In this document: one piece after another, positions 36,101 through 48,520 of the stretch
Numbering within the stretch: the stretch's first letter is position 1
Layout of the letters: each line of letters opens with the position of its first letter
NCBI GenBank assembly: GCA_009746045.1
Contig: RPFO01000114.1
Span: 547,219 to 611,218 of the forward strand
Source of the DNA: Mesostigma viride
Taxonomy: Eukaryota; Streptophyta; Mesostigmatophyceae; Mesostigmatales; Mesostigmataceae
Direction: 5' to 3'
DNA: 64,000 bases
The notes under the pieces: generated by a model
Told to the model about the DNA's origin: nothing
What the model saw: the letters and a program-made list of their open reading frames with translations, nothing else
The model's database searches: none
Position numbers and translations under genes: made by a program

Positions 36101-38890
36101 ATCCTCATCATTAATTACATAATTGCCATCCATGTACGTACACGGGCCATGATGACACCATGGGAGCCTGAATCCTCATCATTAAGTACATACATGCCAT
36201 CCATGTACGTAGACGGGCCATGCATGATGAAACCATGGGAGCCTGAATCCTCATCATTTTTTTTTCTTTGACATCCATGTGTACACGTAGACACGCCATG
36301 ATGACACCATGGGAGCCTGAGTCCTCATCATTTTTTTTATGAGACATCCATGTACGTAGACGGGCCATGATGACACCATGGGAGCCTGAATCCTGATCAT
36401 TTTTTTTTCTTTGACATCCATGTACGTAGACGGGCCATGATGACACCATGGGAGCCTGAATCCTCATCATTAATTACATACATGCCATCCATGTACGTAC
36501 ACGGGCCATGATGACACCATGGGAGCCTGAATCCTCATCATTTACTATTCCTTGACATCCATGTACCTAGCCCAGCCATGGAGACACCATGGGAGCCTGA
36601 ATCCTCCTCATTAATTACATAAATGCCAACCATGTACGTAGACAAACCATGATGACACCATGGGAGCCTGAATCCTCATCATTTACTATTCCTTGACATC
36701 CATGTACGTAGGCCAGCCATGATGACACCAATGGAGCCTGAATCCTCTTCATTTTTTTTATGAGAGGATTCAGGTTACATAAATGCCAACCATGTAGGTA
36801 GACAAGCCATGATGACACCATGGGAGCCTGAATCCTCATCATTAAATACATAAATGCCATCCATGTACGTAGGCCAGCCATGATGACACTATGGGAGCCT
36901 GAATCCTCATCATTAATTTCATACATGCCAACAACACGTAGACGGGCAATGATTACACCATGGGAGCCTGAATCCTCCTCATTAATTACATAAATGCCAA
37001 CCATGTACGTAGACAAACCATGATGACACCATGGGAGCCTGAATCCTCATCATTTACTATTCCTTGACATCCATGTACGTAGGCCAGCCATGATGACACC
37101 AATGGAGCCTGAATCCTCTTCATTTTTTTTATGAGAGGATTCAGGTTACATAAATGCCAACCATGTAGGTAGACAAGCCATGATGACACCATGGGAGCCT
37201 GAATCCTCATCATTAAATACATAAATGCCATCCATGTACGTAGACGGGCCATGATGACACCATGGGAGCCTGAATCCTCATCATTATTTACATAAATGCC
37301 ATCCATGTACGTACACGGGCAATGATGACACCATGGGAGCCTGAATCCTCATCATTAATTACATAAATGCCATTCATGTACGTAGACGGGCCATGATGAC
37401 ACCATGGGAGCCTGAATCCTCATCATTTTTTTTTCTTTGACATCCATGTACGTGGACGGGCCATGATGACACCATGGGAGCCTGAATCCTCATCATTTTT
37501 TTTATGAGAGGATTCAGGTTACATAAATGCCAACCATGTAGGTAGACAAGCCATGATGACACCATGGGAGCCTGAATCCTCATCATTTACTATTCCTTGA
37601 CATCCATGTACGTAGCCCAGCCATGGAGACACCATGGGAGCCTGAATCCTCCTCATTAATTACATAAATGCCAACCATGTACGTAGGCCAGCCATGATGA
37701 CACTATGGGAGCCTGAATCCTCATCATTAATTTCATACATGCCAACAACACGTATACAAGCCATGATGACACCATGGGAGCCTGAATCCTCATCATTAAT
37801 TACATAATTGCCATCCATGTACGTACACGGGCCATGATGACACCATGGGAGCCTGAATCCTCATCATTAAGTACATACATGCCATCCATGTACGTAGACG
37901 GGCCATGCATGATGAAACCATGGGAGCCTGAATCCTCATCATTTTTTTTTCTTTGACATCCATGTGTACACGTAGACACGCCATGATGACACCATGGGAG
38001 CCTGAGTCCTCATCATTTTTTTTATGAGACATCCATGTACGTAGACGGGCCATGATGACACCATGGGAGCCTGAATCCTGATCATTTTTTTTTCTTTGAC
38101 ATCCATGTACGTAGACGGGCCATGATGACACCATGGGAGCCTGAATCCTCATCATTAATTACATACATGCCATCCATGTACGTACACGGGCCATGATGAC
38201 ACCATGGGAGCCTGAATCCTCATCATTTACTATTCCTTGACATCCATGTACCTAGCCCAGCCATGGAGACACCATGGGAGCCTGAATCCTCCTCATTAAT
38301 TACATAAATGCCAACCATGTACGTAGACAAACCATGATGACACCATGGGAGCCTGAATCCTCATCATTAATTACATAAATGCCATTCATGTACGTAGACG
38401 GGCCATGATGACACCATGGGAGCCTGAATCCTCATCATTTTTTTTTCTTTGACATCCATGTACGTGGACGGGCCATGATGACACCATGGGAGCCTGAATC
38501 CTCATCATTTTTTTAATGAGAGGATTCAGGTTACATAAATGCCAACCATGTAGGTAGACAAGCCATGATGACACCATGGGAGCCTGAATCCTCATCATTT
38601 ACTATTCCTTGACATCCATGTACGTAGCCCAGCCATGGAGACACCATGGGAGCCTGAATCCTCCTCATTAATTACATAAATGCCAACCATGTACGTAGAC
38701 AAACCATGATGACACCATGGGAGCCTGAATCCTCATCATTTACTATTCCTTGACATCCATGTACGTAGGCCAGCCATGATGACACCAATGGAGCCTGAAT
38801 CCTCTTCATTTTTTTTATGAGAGGATTCAGGTTACATAAATGCCAACCATGTAGGTAGACAAGCCATGATGACACCATGGGAGCCTGAAT
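30105..38890. repeat. Satellite array, forward orientation, central block with higher-order repeats
   Basis: The monomer family is the same as at 25015-27980, with about 120 monomers by length. Identical monomer strings recur with an offset of 4,661 bp (for example 30107/34768, 30529/35190, 31450/36111, 31954/36615). The offset falls to 4,290 bp after loss of one 371-bp sub-block (33084/37374, 33506/37796). Smaller duplications of 371 bp (31954/32325/32696) and 921 bp (30529/31450) are nested inside. It ends at the TGAAT target site of the copia element. Confidence 0.95.
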
Positions 38891-39362
38891 AGTTAGTCTC
38901 CATGCTTTGCTGTAGACTAAGTCTCAAAGGCATTGTGAATACAACGTATGAATAAGCCTTGTAAACCTACGTTGGTATGTGAATATAAATACCACGTGGG
39001 CTATGCAGATAGGAATGCTAGTCGAGTCGCATACGTTTCCCTAGATAGGTACTTTGGGTACTGAGGTACGTGACAGATGTCAGTACCCAGTATACGTAGT
39101 GTCCTGTCATTGGACGGTACTAGAGTATCCTAGATAGGGACCGTACTGCAGCGTGCATTGATTTGTGATCGCACGATGCAGTGACTAGACTGCTACCTGT
39201 CATCGTGTGGCCTCGGGCCAACGGTCTGCACCCAACGGTCACTGGCGGCGCAGCCGGTGAGAGGAACGTTGATAAAGGGTAAACCTATTTTCTAATGAAC
39301 CAAGCAATTCATTGCTCACAGCTTCAGTGTTCTCAAGCAATATATCCCACCGCATTCTAACT
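38891..39362 (+). repeat. 5' LTR of outer copia element
   Basis: 472 bp, from AGTTAGTCTCC to CATTCTAACT. It holds TATAAATA at 38984-38991 next to a CACGTG palindrome, a likely promoter. No clear tRNA primer-binding site was recognised just downstream. Confidence 0.93.
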
Positions 39363-39380
39363 TGAATTTTATTTGCTACC

Positions 39381-41953
39381 ATGGCTATCACGAACAAGAA
39401 TGTCGCTAAGAAGCTTACCTACAACGAGGATGATGATGGGCAGGATCGGCGGATGCCCAGAGACAACAACAAGAAGCCGGCTGGCGATGCGGCCATTTCC
39501 AAGAAAAAGAAAAAGAACAAAAAGACTCACAATGGTTGCCAGGACGAGGGGACGGCGGCTGCAAAGCCGACCGACCTACCCCCCTCCCCTGCGAGGCCGG
39601 AGGCCGAGACGGCTCCCCCCGGGGAGACCGGCTTACCCTCGACTCCGGCGGCCGCCCCAGCCGCAACCACGGCTGGCGCGGCCATGGCTGCGGAGACCTC
39701 GGTGGTAAACCCCACTGAGGCTCCACAGTCCGGCCCCACGTTGCCATCTCTTCGGGAGCGTATGCCCCGTCAGACGGCCTCGGTGGCACCGGACGGGACG
39801 ATTACCTTTCGTCCCGCCACATCAAACCTTAATGTCCCTTTCGCCCAGGGACATAACCACATTGAGCTAACGTTTGGGCGACCCTCTGCGTCCCTTCTTC
39901 GCAAGAAGAAGGACATGGAGAGTATTAAACTCGCACGGGTGGTGCGAAAACCTGTGGAACCCATCGCCGGACAACCAATGTCCGACGATGAGGTATCCGA
40001 CACTGCCAGTCTCCCCGATGGGGAGACTGAGATCAATCTTACCCCAGCGCTCCTGGCGGTCGAGCAGGCCGCGCTGGTGGCAAATGAAGAACGCCGAGCG
40101 CGGCAGCGGGACCGAGAGGTCCGCCGAGAGGCGGCTTTTCGGCTCGCCGCTAAGCGGCAAGAATATGAAGAGGAAGCCGCCCGTCGCCTGGCTACCCACC
40201 AGGCGATGGCGGACGCGTACCGCGAGGCCACCCAGCGGTTACGTGACCTCTTAAAAAATGCTGACTATCCCATGGACTATGCGGACAGTCAAGACCTGGC
40301 CGAGCTTGCTCGGTCAGCACACTTTAAAACCATGTCCTCCATCACCCAAGCCAGGGTCACGGAGGCCATCTTGGCCAAACATGGGGTGGTAGCTGAAGAA
40401 GCCCCCCCGCTGGAAACCACCAGCAAGAAACCCTCTCCCCCCCAACCCCTGCAGTACAAGGAGGGACTGCTGGCCCTGGGTGCGAGGAAGGGCAAAGAGG
40501 CGGACTGTCCAGTCCGGCCTGCTATGATCATGGGAGAACCACTCCCTGACATACCCGAGGATGAGGCTGCCTTTCAGGCAGCCCTCCGGGAGCATGAGGT
40601 ACGCAAGGAGATGAAGCGTCTCATGCGGGAGGAGGCCAGGAGGAGAGCAGAGGCAGACACCCCTGCCCGCCCCTCCACCGATGGGGCTGGACCCAGTGGG
40701 GTTACCCGGACACCCCCGGGCTCCCCCAGGGCCACCATGACCCCCCTCCCCCTCCCCCACCACCCCAGGTTCGCCCTGTGGGTTGGGGCCCCCTCCCAAA
40801 CCAGGGGGGGTGGCCAGGACCCCAGGAGGCCCTGGGGGGAGGTGCAGAGGTGCCACAGGCACCCAACAGGCCTGCTGAGGCCCCCCCAAGGAGCGGGGAT
40901 GTCCTGGAACAGCTCGCCATTCTCCAGGCCCAGCTGGCCTCGTTGCAAGATCAGCAGTTAACAGCTAACCAGCTGCAAACTGTCGAGGGCCTGCGCGCCC
41001 TGATGTCGCGGTATGAGCGGGGGACCATCAACCTGGACCCCACCCGCCTGCAACAAGCAACCGACGCTTCTTGAGGGCCAACCCCCCTCTCACAGGTGTG
41101 TTTAACCCTCATAAAAAGGAATCCAAAATCAATATTGCTGGCTTGCCTGAGGGTCACACTGTTGAACAAGCTAAGCAATTTGTTTTTGCTTTGGAGTATG
41201 GGATGGAAGGTCTTAACCTTAGACATCAGTTTAAGGCTCTCAGGGCCTCCTCCACATTCCATCAATCATCTCCTGCAATCAGAGCATTGATTCAAACCTA
41301 TCAGGAACGTACCCTGACACCTGAAGCAGCCATTGAACAGTGGCCTACCTTTATCACTGATCTGAAACAGCTAGTGCTTACCAATAACCACATGGAAGCA
41401 GTAGAACGTTTCAACTGGCTTGCTGCATATAAGGTGAACAAGAATAACCTCTCTGGGGATGCAAAAACATACAGGGTAATGATTGAGAAAGACCTTGAGC
41501 TTCTCAAGCTCCAACCAAGGTATCTCATCCACACCTGGCTAACAAAAGCTAATTTGCAACCTTCTGTCCTGGCTACCCTGCTTACAGGCCTCAAGTCCCT
41601 CTGGGACAACTTCAGAGCTGCCATGCTCTATATCGAGGAGGCAGTGGACCCCCTGGGTACTGGCAACAACCAGGCCCAGGACCCCAAGGTCCAGGGTGTC
41701 CAAGGCCACAAACGCAAGGGGCAGGCCAGCCAGGGGGGGCACCCAAGACCCACAAGTCCTCCCACCAAGGGGGCAGTGGCTCTCAGGGGCGTGGCAACAC
41801 GTGGCACCGTGTGCCCCTGCATGGCAACCCCAACAACAACAACAACAACAACAACAACAGGTCCCAGCAGGGCAACAATAACAACAGGTCCCAACAGGGC
41901 CAAAACAACAACAACAACAGGTCCCAGCAGGGCCAGAACCGGTCCCAGCAGGG

Positions 41954-41984
<31 letters not shown>

Positions 41985-42012
41985 CAGCCTGGCAACCCTG
42001 GGGGGTCCATAA
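39381..42012 (+). pseudogene. gag: gag-like region of outer copia element (frameshifted)
   Basis: It starts MAITNKNVAKKLTYNEDDD at the ATG 18 bp after the LTR. Lys-rich and Pro/Ala-rich N-terminal parts are followed by a long Glu/Arg/Ala helix, a Gln/Leu coiled coil (LEQLAILQAQLASLQDQQ) and a capsid-like helical region (about 41095-41660). Compared with the inner copy, one C is missing in the C run near 40741 and one A near 41066. The frame therefore changes twice and the protein cannot be made as one chain. The downstream end reads Thr-rich in the gag frame. Confidence 0.75.
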
Positions 42013-43412
42013 GGTGCCTGAGGTGCTTCCAACGAGGGCACGCACGGCACAACTGCCCCAACAACGACTCCCTGGCCAACGGGGTGGATCTCTGCCCGGG
42101 CTGCTGGCACGCACGTCATCCCCTGGGGCCTCCAGGCAGCCGTTGCAACAGGCCTCGCTACCCAAATCAATGTGAGTTCACTCACCTTATGTACTCTGAG
42201 GATGATGATCTCATTACCATTGGGGATGGCAACCAGGGCATAATTGATTTTGAGGCAGCAACCTTACTGTCCTCCCAACACCCTGTTCTGGAACCTTACA
42301 TAAAAGCACTAACCCCTACTGTTGACAACTCCATAGATATCAAGGAGCTTGCTCATCAGCTGCACCTAGCCATGGGTCATGAAACAGTGGCTGAGGAACT
42401 GGCCAGACGGCTGGGGGGTAGTAGCATGGGAAAACAACTCAGGAATGCAGTAAAACTGGCTAGACAACACTGTCAAGAATGTCAGTTCAATAGCCCCAAA
42501 CCTCAAAAATGGCATACTGCAACTCCTTCCACCAATAGGGGCATGATAGTGGGGGATGTGATGCACATCAACAAAGATGTCCAACCCTACCTGATCCTAA
42601 AAGACTCATGGTCCAGGTTCACAGTAATGGAACCCCTACCTGGCATGTCTGCAGGGCAGCTACGTGTTGCACTCATGATTGCTTTACCCAGATTCTACCC
42701 AGTTGACAGAATTTTGCTTGATCAACAATTTTCTTGTCTGACTGACCTGGAAGGGTGTGAAGCAATAGAGATTGCTGGGCTGGAAGATCATGAGGGTCAG
42801 GGGGTCATTGAAAGAACCATCAGATCTGTCAAAACCCTACTAGCCAAAAATCCTTCCAAGGATGCTACTTCAGGGGTCTATTGTGACAGGGCACTCTGGT
42901 GTCATGAAATGTGCACAACCCTAAACATGAGACCTGTCTTGCATGCCACGTGGGGTGAAGTAATCCCAGCAGGCCTGCAGGCAGGTGTATATCCCCCAGA
43001 GGTGATAGCACTGTACAACACTGCACGTGCACAAACCTCAGCAAAACTGGCAGAAAAAGATAAAACCCATTCCAGGCCAGTATTCCAAAAAGGTGATCAA
43101 GTTCTCTATTACAAGGAAAACAGCTTTGGTAAGGTTGGAACTTGGCTAGGTCCAGTTACCATCCGTGGATTTACCAAAAACAGCAAGACCGTGGAGGTCA
43201 AGCACAATATCAATGGGAAGCGTCACAGGGTGAGCTGTCATAGAATTAAGAAGTATTATTCTCCCATGGCAGACGTGCCTGGGGAAGAGTCTTTAAGCAT
43301 GGACTCACTACTTCTATCTGGCAACTCCAGCATGCCCAGCAGTAGCTCTGAGCCACCAATTACTGCTGTTGACAGCACCACAGCACCCTCTGTGAACTTC
43401 CACCCTCAGTGA
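41811..43412 (+). pseudogene. pol: Zinc-knuckle and integrase region of outer copia element
   Basis: Encodes an Asn/Gln-rich linker, a CX2CX4HX4C knuckle (CLRCFQRGHARHNC), an HHCC-type integrase zinc site and an integrase core with the same D, D and E as the inner copy. A one-base loss in GTGAACTTCC (the inner copy has AACCTTCC) brings an early stop at 43412. The frame is entered by a -1 shift relative to gag; see the G7 run at 41733-41739. Confidence 0.8.
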
Positions 43413-43467
43413 AGCCAGGCCCACTTCACAACCTGGGGATTGCTTAACCAGGCACGAGGTAGCTGGG

Positions 43468-45400
43468 TTGGAAGCATTAGCTCAGCCCCAAGGCACCAAA
43501 TTGTCTGCCAACCCTCCCGCTCTGAGGTCAAGATTGGCAGTCGCCTTGCAAGCATTACACAGGTCACATAAGCAACAAGCTGCTGTGGCCGCAGGGTTGG
43601 CAAAAGTCTCAGCTGTGTGCACTAGTCAGGACCCCTGGACCCTGGCAATAGACACTCAGGCACAGGTCAGTGTGATCAGTGCACAAGCCATCCCTGGTCT
43701 TGAGATTGCACCTTCATTTTGGGCACGGGTGCAGGATTTCTCAGGCCAAAGCTCACTGGATGTAGTGGGACAAGTGATGCTCCCTATACTTGGTATTCAG
43801 ACACCCTTCCAGGTGGTGGAGGGGTACTCTGGTAACACCTTGTTGGGGGAACCTTTTGTATCCTATCCTGGGGTGCTTATCTCAGCTAATGAGCTCAGTG
43901 TCACAGGGGTGGGTGCAGTTCCTCTGGACCACTTTAAAATCCCTCTCTCCAGTATTGTCCCTGGTATGGATGCTGTCATCAAGGCAGTCAACACTCAGTA
44001 TGCACCAGGGGAGATCCCTGATCTGGACAAGTTAGTGCACAGCCAGTTCCTCCATCCCTCAGCCTTTGGGCTGGGTAAGTGGGACATAGCCATGCACTCA
44101 CCCCACCAAATCTCCCACGTCATACAAGAATGCAAAACACAAAAAGGGTTTACCAAGTGGCTGATGGCCATTGTCCACCAAGCCAGGCAGGAATGGGTCC
44201 TGCCCAACCCCAAAAACCCTCAATACAAACCGCCTGTCACCCCTTCATGGGACGTGCCAGAGGGAGCCAAAAAGCTCAGATTAAAATTTGTTCTCAAACA
44301 AAAACCACAAAAAGTGGGCTCCCCAATCTTCCATGCCAGACCATGTGTCACAGAATTAAAGGGGACCTCCACACTGCCAAAAGGGGAAACATACACACCT
44401 GGGCTGCAACAAACCTCACTCAGGATCATGCTCTCCCTCTTCCTCCACAACCTCAATGCAGGCCAAGACTATGTCTGCAAAGCCACTGATATTAAAAGGG
44501 CCTTCCTCAGGGGGGACCCAGAAAAGGCTGAATCTGTGTGGAAAGGGAAGGTGTACGTGGTAGACACCCCAGCTGTGTGGAAACCTTATATTGATGAGCC
44601 CCACCTTATCATCAACATTGGGGTGGAAGGGCTTGTCAGTGCCCCAAAAATTTTCAGAGACTCAGCAGAGGAAGTATTCAAAAAGCTCAAGGCCACGTAT
44701 GATGACCTGGACCCATGCTTTTTTGTTGTACCCACCCCCTCTGGACTGCTGTTCTTTGTGTGGCATGGAGATGACCAACTCATTTGTGGGCCTAGAGCTG
44801 AGGTGGAAACCTTTATTCAGCAGGTCCAGGAATCATATGAGATTGGCAAACAGGTGGAATTGAGCACAACCCCCATCCAGTTCTGTGGCATCATGTTGCA
44901 GCTGCATAGGCAGCCAGATCAGTGGGTCTGCTCTCTCTCCCCTCCTGCAGAATATATCCAAGATTGTCTAGATCTGCTGCAGGACAACTACCTCCCCTTA
45001 CATATGTGTGCCACTGTTCAGGGCAAACTGGGGTGGTGGTCAGCCATCTGTGGGGCTCCCTTAGCTGTCATCAGCAGGGTCACCCATGATGTTCTAGTCA
45101 AGATCAAATGCAGTCACATCAGGAAGTTGGTCAATGACTGTCCCCCCCTCATCCTCCATGGCCTGAATCTGATGGAAGACATCCACATCCAATGTGTCAT
45201 GGACAGCTCCATGGAGAGCAGAACAATCAATCAAATGGGGGCACGGGAATCAGGGCTGTTTTTTCTCACCAACAGGTCAGATTACATGTCCCTCACTTCC
45301 TGGTACAGCAGGCTACACCGCAGAAAACCTGGCAGCAGCAACTCAGCTGAATGTCGTGCTGTGGTGTCTGCTGCATTGCATGCTCGTTCCCTGCAGCACA
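43468..45400 (+). pseudogene. pol: Protease-like, RT and partial RNase H of outer copia element
   Basis: Contains IDTQAQVSVIS (retropepsin-like), KATDIKRAFLRGD and VWHGDDQLICG (RT palm), and the first RNase H motifs (CVMDSS, SAECRAVV). The element is cut at 45400 by insertion of the inner copy, inside codons for SLQH; the frame then runs into the LTR and stops at 45465. The rest of RNase H lies at 53055-53350. Confidence 0.85.
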
Positions 45401-45872
45401 AGTTAGTCTCCATGCTTTGCTGTAGACTAAGTCTCAAAGGCATTGTGAATACAACGTATGAATAAGCCTTGTAAACCCACGTTGGTATGTGAATATAAAT
45501 ACCACGTGGGCTATGCAGATAGGGATGCTAGTCGAGTCGCATACGTTTCCCTAGATAGGTACTTTGGGTACTGAGGTACGTGACAGATGTCAGTACCCAG
45601 TATACGTAGTGTCCTGTCATTGGACGGTACTAGAGTATCCTAGATAGGGACCGTACTGCAGCGTGCATTGATTTGTGATCGCACGATGCAGTGACTAGGC
45701 AGCTACCTGTCATCGTGCGGCCTCGGGCCAACGGTCTGCACCCAACGGTCACTGGCGGCGCAGCCGGTGAGAGGAACGTTGATAAAGGGTAAACCTATTT
45801 TCTAATGAACCAAGCAATTCATTGCTCACAGCTTCAGTGTTCTCAAGCAATATATCCCACCGCATTCTAACT
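45401..45872 (+). repeat. 5' LTR of inner copia element
   Basis: 472 bp. It shares CCCACG, AGGGATG and GACTAGGCAG with the LTR at 52577-53049 and not with the outer pair. Confidence 0.93.
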
Positions 45873-45890
45873 TGAATTTTATTTGCTACC

Positions 45891-48520
45891 ATGGCTATCA
45901 CGAACAAGAATGTCGCTAAGAAGCTTACCTACAACGAGGATGATGATGGGCAGGATCGGCGGATGCCCAGAGACAACAACAAGAAGCCGGCTGGCGATGC
46001 GGCCATTTCCAAGAAAAAGAAAAAGAACAAAAAGACTCACAATGGTTGCCAGGACGAGGGGACGGCGGCTGCAAAGCCGACCGACCTACCCCCCTCCCCT
46101 GCGAGGCCGGAGGCCGAGACGGCTCCCCCCGGGGAGACCGGCTTACCCTCGACTCCGGCGGCCGCCCCAGCCGCAACCACGGCTGGCGCGGCCATGGCTG
46201 CGGAGACCTCGGTGGTAAACCCCACTGAGGCTCCACAGTCCGGCCCCACGTTGCCATCTCTTCGGGAGCGTATGCCCCGTCAGACGGCCTCGGTGGCACC
46301 GGACGGGACGATTACCTTTCGTCCCGCCACATCAAACCTTAATGTCCCTTTCGCCCAGGGACATAACCACATTGAGCTAACGTTTGGGCGACCCTCTGCG
46401 TCCCTTCTTCGCAAGAAGAAGGACATGGAGAGTATTAAACTCGCACGGGTGGTGCGAAAACCTGTGGAACCCATCGCCGGACAACCAATGTCCGACGATG
46501 AGGTATCCGACACTGCCAGTCTCCCCGATGGGGAGACTGAGATCAATCTTACCCCAGCGCTCCTGGCGGTCGAGCAGGCCGCGCTGGTGGCAAATGAAGA
46601 ACGCCGAGCGCGGCAGCGGGACCGAGAGGTCCGCCGAGAGGCGGCTTTTCGGCTCGCCGCTAAGCGGCAAGAATATGAAGAGGAAGCCGCCCGTCGCCTG
46701 GCTACCCACCAGGCGATGGCGGACGCGTACCGCGAGGCCACCCAGCGGTTACGTGACCTCTTAAAAAATGCTGACTATCCCATGGACTATGCGGACAGTC
46801 AAGACCTGGCCGAGCTTGCTCGGTCAGCACACTTTAAAACCATGTCCTCCATCACCCAAGCCAGGGTCACGGAGGCCATCTTGGCCAAACATGGGGTGGT
46901 AGCTGAAGAAGCCCCCCCGCTGGAAACCACCAGCAAGAAACCCTCTCCCCCCCAACCCCTGCAGTACAAGGAGGGACTGCTGGCCCTGGGTGCGAGGAAG
47001 GGCAAAGAGGCGGACTGTCCAGTCCGGCCTGCTATGATCATGGGAGACCACTCCCTGACATACCCGAGGATGAGGCTGCCTTTCAGGCAGCCCTCCGGGA
47101 GCATGAGGTACGCAAGGAGATGAAGCGTCTCATGCGGGAGGAGGCCAGGAGGAGAGCAGAGGCAGACACCCCTGCCCGCCCCTCCACCGATGGGGCTGGA
47201 CCCAGTGGGGTTACCCGGACACCCCCGGGCTCCCCCAGGGCCACCATGACCCCCCCTCCCCCTCCCCCACCACCCCAGGTTCGCCCTGTGGGTTGGGGCC
47301 CCCTCCCAAACCAGGGGGGGTGGCCAGGACCCCAGGAGGCCCTGGGGGGAGGTGCAGAGGTGCCACAGGCACCCAACAGGCCTGCTGAGGCCCCCCCAAG
47401 GAGCGGGGATGTCCTGGAACAGCTCGCCATTCTCCAGGCCCAGCTGGCCTCGTTGCAAGATCAGCAGTTAACAGCTAACCAGCTGCAAACTGTCGAGGGC
47501 CTGCGCGCCCTGATGTCGCGGTATGAGCGGGGGACCATCAACCTGGACCCCACCCGCCTGCAACAAGCAACCGACAGCTTCTTGAGGGCCAACCCCCCTC
47601 TCACAGGTGTGTTTAACCCTCATAAAAAGGAATCCAAAATCAATATTGCTGGCTTGCCTGAGGGTCACACTGTTGAACAAGCTAAGCAATTTGTTTTTGC
47701 TTTGGAGTATGGGATGGAAGGTCTTAACCTTAGACATCAGTTTAAGGCTCTCAGGGCCTCCTCCACATTCCATCAATCATCTCCTGCAATCAGAGCATTG
47801 ATTCAAACCTATCAGGAACGTACCCTGACACCTGAAGCAGCCATTGAACAGTGGCCTACCTTTATCACTGATCTGAAACAGCTAGTGCTTACCAATAACC
47901 ACATGGAAGCAGTAGAACGTTTCAACTGGCTTGCTGCATATAAGGTGAACAAGAATAACCTCTCTGGGGATGCAAAAACATACAGGGTAATGATTGAGAA
48001 AGACCTTGAGCTTCTCAAGCTCCAACCAAGGTATCTCATCCACACCTGGCTAACAAAAGCTAATTTGCAACCTTCTGTCCTGGCTACCCTGCTTACAGGC
48101 CTCAAGTCCCTCTGGGACAACTTCAGAGCTGCCATGCTCTATATCGAGGAGGCAGTGGACCCCCTGGGTACTGGCAACAACCAGGCCCAGGACCCCAAGG
48201 TCCAGGGTGTCCAAGGCCACAAACGCAAGGGGCAGGCCAGCCAGGGGGGGCACCCAAGACCCACAAGTCCTCCCACCAAGGGGGCAGTGGCTCTCAGGGG
48301 CGTGGCAACACGTGGCACCGTGTGCCCCTGCATGGCAACCCCAACAACAACAACAACAACAACAACAACAGGTCCCAGCAGGGCAACAATAACAACAGGT
48401 CCCAACAGGGCCAAAACAACAACAACAACAGGTCCCAGCAGGGCCAGAACCGGTCCCAGCAGGGAAACAACAACAACAACAACAACAACAACCAGCCTGG
48501 CAACCCTGGGGGGTCCATAA
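45891..48520 (+). CDS. gag: gag-like protein of inner copia element (one frameshift)
   Basis: Structural protein of the element's particle. The frame from ATG 45891 is open to 47123; a missing A near 47045 (GGGAGACC against GGGAGAACC in the outer copy) shifts it. The continuing frame runs about 47050-48520. Domains: Lys-rich N terminus, Pro/Ala linker, Glu/Arg-rich helix (VRREAAFRLAAKRQEYEEE), second coiled coil, and a capsid-like helical region (47600-48170). The true nucleocapsid knuckle is not in this frame but in the overlapping -1 frame, reached at the G7 run 48244-48250. Composition changes from GC-rich to much less so near 47590. Confidence 0.8.
48244..48250 (+). promoter_or_regulatory. 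Candidate -1 ribosomal slippery heptamer (seven G)
   Basis: In the gag frame the run reads G GGG GGG, which fits X XXY YYZ. Slipping -1 enters the open frame that carries the Asn/Gln linker, zinc knuckle and integrase. The same run and phase occur in the outer copy (41733-41739). A hairpin (AGGGGC/GCCCCT outer stem, ACACG/CGTGT inner stem, 48296-48329) lies downstream, but 46 bases away, farther than usual. A fixed single-base mutation is the alternative. Confidence 0.4.

Noticed and set aside
25015-38890. CRISPR-like look of short repeats with varying spacers
   Set aside because: Spacers are a small set of recurring linkers, monomers are diverged, no cas genes are present and the context is eukaryotic.
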